A stretch of 12,502 nt of DNA from Lentisalinibacter sp037382365 (GTDB lineage: Bacteria > Pseudomonadota > Gammaproteobacteria > Steroidobacterales > Woeseiaceae), in the NCBI GenBank assembly GCA_037382365.1, contig JARRPZ010000083.1:1-12502 (forward strand). Reading direction: 5' to 3'. This document shows, piece after piece, positions 7,858 to 12,502 of the stretch (positions are counted from its first letter, which is position 1; every line of letters starts with the position of its first letter). The position numbers were made by a program, and so were the translations under genes. Below the pieces are notes generated by a model. The model did not search any database. It was not told the DNA's origin and worked only from the letters and a program-made list of their open reading frames with translations.

Positions 7858-8382
7858 CTACCAGTCTCCCAGCGAGATAGCCCCGTTACCCGAACCGGCC
7901 AGCGTGATGCCGATCATCTTGGGCTCGACGTCCTTCACGAATGCAAACTGCTCCGATCCGCTCACCTCGCGACCGCTCTTCAGCTTGCCGCTGTAGCTCA
8001 CGTCGAGCCGGTGCTCACCGGTCGGGATATTGCCGGTGTACAGCCGCTGCACACCTCCGCCCTGGAGTGCCTCCAGCTCCTTGAAGCTGTAGATGTAATG
8101 CGCGACGAGTTCGCCGTTGATCTCGACCTGCACCGCATCCAGTCGCAGTGCGTCACCGTCTTCCAGTTCCACGAACAGAGCGACCTGGGTGTTCGACGGG
8201 TAGAGCAGACGTTCTTCCAGGCGACCGAGTTCCGCGGCGATGTCCAGTACGTCGGACTTGATCTCCTGGACCTGCTCGTCGAGGCTCCTCATCTGCTCGC
8301 CCGACATGTCGCTGCCGGCATGTACCGCTGCTGCTGTGCACATAATGAAGCCCAGAAGAGCGGTTCGAATGATGTGGTACAT
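7858..8382 (-). CDS. Small secreted protein with coiled coil and beta-rich domain, first gene of the operon
   Basis: A 174-aa product when started at ATG 8380-8382. The frame stays open upstream to about 8700, but only this start gives a clean signal peptide (MYHIIRTALLGFIMC..., cleavage after VHA, residue 22). The upstream residues are Arg/Gly/Ser-rich with no recognisable pattern and overlap the likely leader. A GTG two codons earlier (8388) is an alternative; the ribosome site is weak for both. Residues about 26-60 form a short amphipathic helix or coiled coil (EQMRSLDEQVQEIKSDVLDI). The rest is beta-rich, with VQVEINGELVAHYIYS, a GGGVQRLYTGNIPTGEHRLDV stretch of PEGA- or Ig-like character, and a C-terminal strand. 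I recall uncharacterised relatives upstream of TPR genes in other gammaproteobacteria, but no assigned function. As leader gene it may be made in the largest amount. Confidence 0.82.
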   Translation of the reverse strand: MYHIIRTALLGFIMCTAAAVHAGSDMSGEQMRSLDEQVQEIKSDVLDIAAELGRLEERLLYPSNTQVALFVELEDGDALRLDAVQVEINGELVAHYIYSFKELEALQGGGVQRLYTGNIPTGEHRLDVSYSGKLKSGREVSGSEQFAFVKDVEPKMIGITLAGSGNGAISLGDW

Positions 8383-8563
8383 GATCACGCACCCGTAGTA
8401 GCTGTAGGGATCGGTTCGCCCCGGACCGGATCGGACTCCACTTTCGGCCGGTCCACGTTCAGGGCCGCAGTGTTGATGAATCCCACAGCGCAATCTGTGA
8501 CCCCGTTCGCAGATCGATCGCAGCCGGATCGATGAGACGTAAATTACTGTTCTTATGTGAAAT

Positions 8564-8587
8564 CCGAGGACCGTGAGCGGCCCTCGG
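8564..8587. repeat. Inverted repeat in the divergent control region
   Basis: CCGAGG, one base, CCG, a TGAG loop, CGG, one base, CCTCGG. This is a 6-bp plus 3-bp stem with a single A/C mismatch between the two parts. It lies between the minus-strand operon and the plus-strand pseudogene, about 180 nt upstream of the operon's first start codon. It could be an RNA hairpin in the operon leader, a binding site for a dimeric regulator, or a remnant of the damaged neighbour. No T-tract follows on either strand, so I do not call it a terminator. Confidence 0.4.
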
Positions 8588-8607
8588 CGTGACCTCGGGG
8601 GAGTTGA

Positions 8608-8637
8608 ATTATTCTGCTTCCGCAGTCCCGACGACAA
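8608..8637 (-). promoter_or_regulatory. Possible sigma-70 promoter for the TPR/ExbBD operon
   Basis: Read on the minus strand: TTGTCG (8632-8637) as -35, an 18-nt spacer and AATAAT (8608-8613) as -10. The boxes are imperfect, but this is one of the few AT-rich spots in the gene-free stretch 8383-8653. Use of this site would give a leader of about 220 nt before the first start codon at 8382. A second AT-rich patch at 8540-8562 could hold another start site, but I cannot fit both boxes there. Apart from this and the inverted repeat at 8564-8587, I see nothing definite in 8383-8653. Confidence 0.22.
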
Positions 8638-8653
8638 CGGATGAGAGTGCCCG

Positions 8654-8952
8654 ATGCCTGCAAGATCCCCTGACGTCATCGCCCCTCGCCAGATGCTCAC
8701 ACTGGCGGCTGCCCTGCTGATTTCCGCCGGCTGTCAGTCCGATCGGGACCAGTCCGTCGATCCGGTCGGGACGGTCTCACCATCGGGGTCGGCGACGAGG
8801 CGATCGATCGGTTCCTCGCCGATTTCGTGATCGTCGATCGCAATCCTCTGGCAATCGACTTCACCAGCCTGCTCGCCATGCAGGTGCTTGAGACGAGCAA
8901 GAAAGGCGGGACGGTATGGACGGCGACCGAAAAATCCGCCTCAGTCGAATGA
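8654..8952 (+). pseudogene. Amidohydrolase-family lipoprotein gene reduced to its two ends
   Basis: From ATG 8654 the frame gives a 58-aa peptide that opens as a lipoprotein signal (MLTLAAALLISAGC, Cys27) and then meets TGA at 8828-8830. In another frame, from about 8776 to the TGA at 8950-8952, the translation contains LADFVIVDRNPLAID and then MQVLETSKKGGTVW. This matches the usual C-terminus of YtcJ-like amidohydrolases, where ADFV(V/I)LDRNP-L is followed by VLETIK-G-TVY. The metal-binding and catalytic body, normally some 500 residues, is absent. The simplest reading is a large internal deletion around 8765-8790 that also shifted the frame. The intact relative would be an exported metal-dependent hydrolase. 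The C-terminal call rests on motif memory; the N-terminal part is a generic lipoprotein signal and could belong to another gene. No function is expected now. Confidence 0.68.
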
Positions 8953-8991
8953 TTTCCCTCGGATAACGCAATTCAGTAAAGTTAAACGGCA

Positions 8992-9022
8992 GATCGGTGC
9001 GTGGAACGCCAGCGCGCCGATC
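8992..9022 (+). promoter_or_regulatory. Stem-loop in the leader of the TonB-dependent receptor gene
   Basis: GATCGGTGCG (8992-9001) can pair with CGCGCCGATC (9013-9022) over 10 positions, nine Watson-Crick pairs and one U-G wobble on the plus-strand RNA, around an 11-nt loop. The 3' arm ends 16 nt before the AGGGGG ribosome site at 9039-9044. No U-tract follows, so it is not an intrinsic terminator. It may stabilise the receptor mRNA or modulate translation, as small-RNA or structure control is common for outer-membrane proteins. The pairing is directly visible; the function is a guess. Confidence 0.45.
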
Positions 9023-9049
9023 GTCCAAATCAGGCATGAGGGGGAAATC

Positions 9050-11920
9050 ATGACATTGTTTACCGATGCATCCGCTGCGTTTCGGGTGGCAATCGCCGGG
9101 GTGCTGTTGTCGCTATCAAACGTACCGGCTCACGCGCAGAGCCAGACCTCCGAGGATATTATCGAAGAGGTGATCGTAACCGGCACCTATATCAAGAGAT
9201 CGAAGACGACGGGCGCCCTGCCGGTGAGCGTACTCGACCGGCAGGAATTGGAAACGCTCGGTGCACCGACGACAACGGAGCTCGTCAATAACCTGGTGAT
9301 AAATACCGGCTCGGAGAACCGTTCGAATGCACTGGGCGGGCAGAATCGCAACACCGGCACGTCCAATATCAACCTGCGCGGCCTGGGTCTGGACAAGACT
9401 CTCGTGCTGTTCAACGGCAAGCGGCAGACGATCCATGCGACTTCCGCCAGTGGCGGTTCGTTCGCCTCGTTCGTCGATATCAACCTGATCCCGAGTATCG
9501 TCATCGACCGCATCGAGATACTGAAGGACGGCGCGGCCGCCACCTACGGCTCGGATGCCATTGCCGGTGTAGTGAATTTCCTCACACGAAAGGACTTCGA
9601 GGGTCTGGAGATACAGACGAGCTATCGGGACCGAACGGAATCCGCCAGTCAGGCGACCTGGGATGTGAGTGCCCTCTGGGGCTGGTCCAATGATTCGACC
9701 AACCTGGTCGTCGCCGGTGCATATACCGACGTGGAGCAACTGGCCGGCGATGAAGTGGACTGGACGACGCCGCAATTCGAGGCCAACCGGGGTGTCTCGA
9801 CCCTGGCCGCGCCGGGGGCACTGATCCTCACGCCGGATTTCACCGATGCGGCTCAGGTGGCCAACCTGACCAGCTACATCGGTTCTTTCGGCGCCCTGGC
9901 ACCTGTCGCCCAGGCACTCATCAGCGGAGGCGCACCGAATATCGACCCCACGTGCGAGGCCAACAACGGCGTCCCCTTCAATATACTCGGCGGCACGACC
10001 GATCTCGGTTATCCGCCCGAATTCGGCCGTTGCGGCTACACCTTCGTGCAACATTACAACCTGGAGGACGACCAGAAGAAGATCAATCTCTGGTCGACCC
10101 TGGAAACGGAGATCGGCGCCGACAGCACCCTCTACGCGGAGGCGGCCTATTATCGCGTGGACGTCAGCGACATCGGCAACTCGCCGTCGTTCCCCGTCCT
10201 GCGCTTCGAGGTCATCCCTGCCGAGAACCCCGGTAACTTCCTTGGTGTGGATGGTATCTACCTGGGCCGGCCTTTCGGACAGAACTTTCCGACGGAGCCG
10301 TCTTTCCGCGATTACGAGACCTACCGCTTCGTGGGCGGCCTGCGCGGCACGCTCGGCGATGCCTGGGAATATGACACGTCGATCAGCTACAGTTCGAACA
10401 ACGTACTGGAATCCAGTCCCACGGTCCTGCAGCAGCGTTTCTCGGATGCCCTGGACGGTCTCGGTGGACCGAACTGCGACACCGTCAACGGCACACCGGG
10501 TGTGGGCAACTGCCAGTGGTTCAACCCGTTCAGCACACGGTTCACGGACCCGGCGCTGGCCAATGACCCCGCGGTCGAAAATTTCATGCGCAGTTCCAAC
10601 GACCTCGACCAGACGGCCGATCTACTGGTGATCGACGCGGTTGTCAGCCGGGACCTGTGGGAAATGGGCAGCGGGACGGTACAGGGCGCCTTCGGTGTCC
10701 AGTACCGTGATGAAGGGCTGGAAGTGAAGCGGAACGAAGAAGCCACCATTCCGGATAATTTCATCTTCGTGGGCGGCGGCACCCAGATCGACGAGTCGCA
10801 GGACATTTTTGCCGTGTTCGGCGAACTGGCCATACCGATCACCGATCGCCTCGAGGCGCAGGCCGCCCTGCGTTACGAGGACTACGGAAGCGAGATCGGC
10901 GATACGGTCGATCCGAAACTCGCCCTGCTCTGGCAGGCCACGGATACGCTCGCACTGCGTGCGTCCGCGAGCACGACATTCCGCGGGCCGTCATTGCACC
11001 AGCGCTTCAACCGCGAGACGGCTCTGATACCGTTTGTCGACGTTCCGGTCGGGGGTGGTACCCCGAGCACCGGTTACAAGGCAGCGGAAACCGTGGGAAA
11101 CCCGTCCCTCGACCCGGAGACGGCGACGACCTTCAATATCGGTCTGATCGTCACTAATCTCGGCAACTTCAACATGACCCTCGACTACTGGAACATCGAC
11201 TTCGAGGACCTGATCGCCGCCGAGAATGCACAGACCAAGGTCACCATCGAGAATACGCTGTGCAACGCTCGCACGCCGGACTGCCGGGATCCGGACATCC
11301 TGCGTAATCCGCTGCCCGGCGAGGACCCGGACGACAACCTGCAGCACAGCGGCGAGATCAGCAAGGTCATATCCCGATTCATCAACGCCCCCACCGTGAA
11401 GACGAGCGGTGTGGATTTGAGTGCGAGTTACGGTATCGATACGGACTCGCTGGGCTTCTTCACCCTCGGACTGGATTACAGCTACATGTTCGAGTACGAG
11501 ATCGGCGGGATCCCGGGCGTCGTCGATGGTGAAGTCACCGATGTAACCATCGATGCCGTCGGCAGCCGCAACGAACAGAACATCGCGACCTCACTGCCGC
11601 AATGGCGCGCGAACGCCTACGTCGACTGGAGTTTCGGCAGCAATCACACGGCGCGCGCCGTAATGCGGCACATCGACGAGTATGAGGATGACAAGACGGT
11701 GGATCGACTCTTCAATGACGTCATCGATTCATGGACGACGTTCGATCTGTATTACACGTACCTGTTCAGCAATCAGCGGACCTCGCTGCATGTCAATGTG
11801 ACGAACCTGACCGACGAGGATCCACCGTTCGCCGACCAGGACCTGAACTTCGACGCCCGGATCCATAGCCCCTTCGGACGGCAGTATCAGGTGGTCTTCC
11901 GGCACAATTTCGACTTCTAG
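9050..11920 (+). CDS. TonB-dependent outer-membrane receptor
   Basis: A 956-aa receptor. Residues 1-29 are a signal peptide ending AHA; a TonB box follows (EEVIVTGT, about 39-46). A plug domain at about 50-165 includes INLRGLGLDKTLVLFNGKRQ, then IEILKDGAAATYGSDAIAGVVN. The remainder is a 22-strand type barrel with alternating aromatic strands and the terminal Phe (YQVVFRHNFDF) needed for Bam recognition. The six cysteines all fall as close pairs (C302/C328, C476/C488, C738/C745), probably disulfides in surface loops. By family it imports a substrate across the outer membrane using TonB-ExbB-ExbD energy; the plug type is common in gammaproteobacteria, alphaproteobacteria and xanthomonads for unidentified organic compounds. 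The ligand cannot be told from sequence. ATG 9050 has AGGGGG 5 nt upstream and gives an immediate signal peptide. The frame is open back to 8888, but that would put 54 unrelated residues before the signal peptide. Confidence 0.94.
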   Translation: MTLFTDASAAFRVAIAGVLLSLSNVPAHAQSQTSEDIIEEVIVTGTYIKRSKTTGALPVSVLDRQELETLGAPTTTELVNNLVINTGSENRSNALGGQNRNTGTSNINLRGLGLDKTLVLFNGKRQTIHATSASGGSFASFVDINLIPSIVIDRIEILKDGAAATYGSDAIAGVVNFLTRKDFEGLEIQTSYRDRTESASQATWDVSALWGWSNDSTNLVVAGAYTDVEQLAGDEVDWTTPQFEANRGVSTLAAPGALILTPDFTDAAQVANLTSYIGSFGALAPVAQALISGGAPNIDPTCEANNGVPFNILGGTTDLGYPPEFGRCGYTFVQHYNLEDDQKKINLWSTLETEIGADSTLYAEAAYYRVDVSDIGNSPSFPVLRFEVIPAENPGNFLGVDGIYLGRPFGQNFPTEPSFRDYETYRFVGGLRGTLGDAWEYDTSISYSSNNVLESSPTVLQQRFSDALDGLGGPNCDTVNGTPGVGNCQWFNPFSTRFTDPALANDPAVENFMRSSNDLDQTADLLVIDAVVSRDLWEMGSGTVQGAFGVQYRDEGLEVKRNEEATIPDNFIFVGGGTQIDESQDIFAVFGELAIPITDRLEAQAALRYEDYGSEIGDTVDPKLALLWQATDTLALRASASTTFRGPSLHQRFNRETALIPFVDVPVGGGTPSTGYKAAETVGNPSLDPETATTFNIGLIVTNLGNFNMTLDYWNIDFEDLIAAENAQTKVTIENTLCNARTPDCRDPDILRNPLPGEDPDDNLQHSGEISKVISRFINAPTVKTSGVDLSASYGIDTDSLGFFTLGLDYSYMFEYEIGGIPGVVDGEVTDVTIDAVGSRNEQNIATSLPQWRANAYVDWSFGSNHTARAVMRHIDEYEDDKTVDRLFNDVIDSWTTFDLYYTYLFSNQRTSLHVNVTNLTDEDPPFADQDLNFDARIHSPFGRQYQVVFRHNFDF

Positions 11921-11934
11921 GAAAGCGCGGCGCT

Positions 11935-11960
11935 GCCCGGCATCGTCGGCGATGCCGGGC
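11935..11960. terminator. Hairpin between convergent genes, probable bidirectional terminator
   Basis: GCCCGGCATC (11935-11944) and GATGCCGGGC (11951-11960) form a perfect 10-bp stem around a GTCGGC loop, starting 15 nt after the receptor stop. It lies between the converging receptor and (2Fe-2S) genes, where one structure can serve both strands. No T-run follows on either side, so it may stop polymerase weakly, act with Rho, or mainly protect mRNA 3' ends. Confidence 0.6.
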
Positions 11961-12013
11961 CGCCTCCCGCGCCCGCCTCGTGCCGTATCGAGTCGTGAGA
12001 ACGGAGATCAGTC

Positions 12014-12472
12014 TCAGCCGAGAGCCTTCGAAGCGTCCTTGATCGCCCGCCTGATCCGCACGTAGGTCGCGCAGCGGCAGAGATTACCGTCCATGGCATC
12101 GTCGATATCGGCATCGCTCGGCTTCGGGTTCTTCTTAAGGAGATCGATCGCCGACATGATCTGGCCGGACTGGCAGTAGCCGCACTGAGGCACGTCGATC
12201 GCCTGCCAGGCCTTGCGAACGGCTTCCGCTTCCGGTCCCTCGACGCCCTCGATCGTCGTAACGCTGGAACCCGCGATGCTGCCCACGGGGGTCACGCAGG
12301 AGCGACGCGCTTCGCCATCAACATACACGACGCAGGCGCCGCACTGTGAGATGCCGCAGCCATACTTGGTGCCGGTCAGGCCCACCCGGTCCCGCAATGC
12401 CCACAGCAGCGGCATCTCGGCCGGTACTTCCAGTTCCACGGACTTGCCGTTCACGGTCAGTTTCGTGCTCAT
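12014..12472 (-). CDS. (2Fe-2S)-binding small subunit of a xanthine oxidase-family molybdenum hydroxylase
   Basis: A 152-aa protein covering the full length of the family's small subunit (isoquinoline 1-oxidoreductase alpha, aldehyde and nicotinate dehydrogenase type). The plant-ferredoxin cluster ligands are C39, C44, C47 and C59 (CGISQCGAC, then RSC). The second, all-helical cluster has C97, C100, C132 and C134 (QCGYCQSGQ, then NLCRC). Both sets are complete, so it should be functional, passing electrons from the molybdopterin subunit to an acceptor. No signal peptide is present; relatives of this short type are often exported with a Tat-carrying partner or work in the cytoplasm. The ATG overlaps the stop of a gene further right (ATGA, 12469-12472). 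It is the last gene of its unit, ending before the convergent hairpin. The substrate is set by the large subunit, which is not in this window. Confidence 0.95.
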   Translation of the reverse strand: MSTKLTVNGKSVELEVPAEMPLLWALRDRVGLTGTKYGCGISQCGACVVYVDGEARRSCVTPVGSIAGSSVTTIEGVEGPEAEAVRKAWQAIDVPQCGYCQSGQIMSAIDLLKKNPKPSDADIDDAMDGNLCRCATYVRIRRAIKDASKALG

Positions 12473-12502
12473 GACTGTTCACCCCCGAGGCTGTCGAGGC
12501 GA
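12469..12502 (-). CDS. C-terminal end of an upstream gene coupled to the (2Fe-2S) subunit
   Basis: The frame enters from the right edge, reads RLDSLGGEQS and stops with a TGA that shares ATGA with the start of the (2Fe-2S) gene. Ten residues cannot identify a family. Given the neighbour, the molybdopterin-binding large subunit or a maturation factor (XdhC-like) is the likely candidate. The 4-nt overlap is the main reason to believe the frame; a competing frame stops at 12481-12479, just upstream of the same start. Confidence 0.4.
   Translation of the reverse strand, partial: RLDSLGGEQS

Noticed and set aside
8383..8700. N-terminal extension of the secreted protein (frame open from 8700, 280 aa in all)
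   Set aside because: The extra residues show no domain pattern, would bury a perfect signal peptide in mid-protein, and overlap the pseudogene start and the likely leader.
8382..8850. Cluster of about 13 GATC sites suggesting Dam/SeqA control or an origin-like region
   Set aside because: GATC is also common in the coding parts of this window, there are no DnaA-box-like repeats, and half of the sites fall in the pseudogene.
8950..8985. Receptor promoter with TTCCCT and TAAAGT boxes 17 nt apart
   Set aside because: The -35 match is too poor to claim; AT-rich spots of this quality occur by chance.
8888..9049. Upstream start for the TonB-dependent receptor
   Set aside because: It would add 54 residues before a normal signal peptide, lies inside the amidohydrolase remnant, and has no ribosome site as good as AGGGGG before 9050.
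9116..10054. 312-residue minus-strand frame inside the receptor gene
   Set aside because: Antisense to the plug and first barrel strands, which carry unmistakable family motifs; no independent evidence.
1..12502. CRISPR arrays, tRNA or rRNA genes, insertion sequences, phage genes
   Set aside because: No spaced direct repeats, no tRNA-like cloverleaf, no transposase, integrase or terminal repeats were seen on either strand.

Overview
The window reads as chromosome of a GC-rich Gram-negative bacterium. Lipoprotein signals, an outer-membrane TonB-dependent receptor and the gene families present fit a free-living, probably aquatic gammaproteobacterium. That placement is inferred from family resemblance only; there is no rRNA or other phylogenetic marker here.

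Layout. Positions 1-8382 hold one long minus-strand operon of eight genes with almost no spacing, including two 4-nt ATGA overlaps and gaps of 1, 2, 21 and 24 nt. In transcription order it encodes a small secreted protein, a 627-aa exported TPR/coiled-coil protein, a 1043-aa TPR lipoprotein, a 213-aa TPR lipoprotein, and a 137-aa exported acidic protein. After these come an ExbB-like proton channel fused in frame to an ExbD-like domain, a second stand-alone ExbD/TolR protein, and the N-terminus of an acidic coiled-coil protein that leaves the window. From 8383 to 9049 lie a gene-free divergent control region and the wreck of an amidohydrolase lipoprotein gene. From 9050 to 11920 there is a plus-strand TonB-dependent receptor with its own leader hairpin. 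It converges, across a strong hairpin, on a minus-strand (2Fe-2S) subunit of a molybdenum hydroxylase (12014-12472). That gene is translationally coupled to a further gene cut by the right edge.

How the genes may work together. A proton-motive-force stator (ExbB plus two different ExbD types) is encoded with a stack of exported TPR proteins, two of them lipoproteins. This is the logic of a trans-envelope machine: an inner-membrane motor, periplasmic adaptors and an outer-membrane anchor. The closest described parallel I know is the AglRQS motor plus Glt proteins of Myxococcus gliding, whose core has relatives in non-gliding proteobacteria. Whether this operon drives motility, envelope maintenance or uptake cannot be read from the sequence.

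The most unusual points are four. The ExbB-ExbD fusion has lost the normal ExbB C-terminal tail. The fused ExbD domain has Asn where ExbD/TolR has its proton-carrying Asp, while the second ExbD keeps the Asp. An amidohydrolase gene is reduced to its two ends between the operon and the receptor. A wobble-paired stem-loop sits just upstream of the receptor's ribosome binding site.
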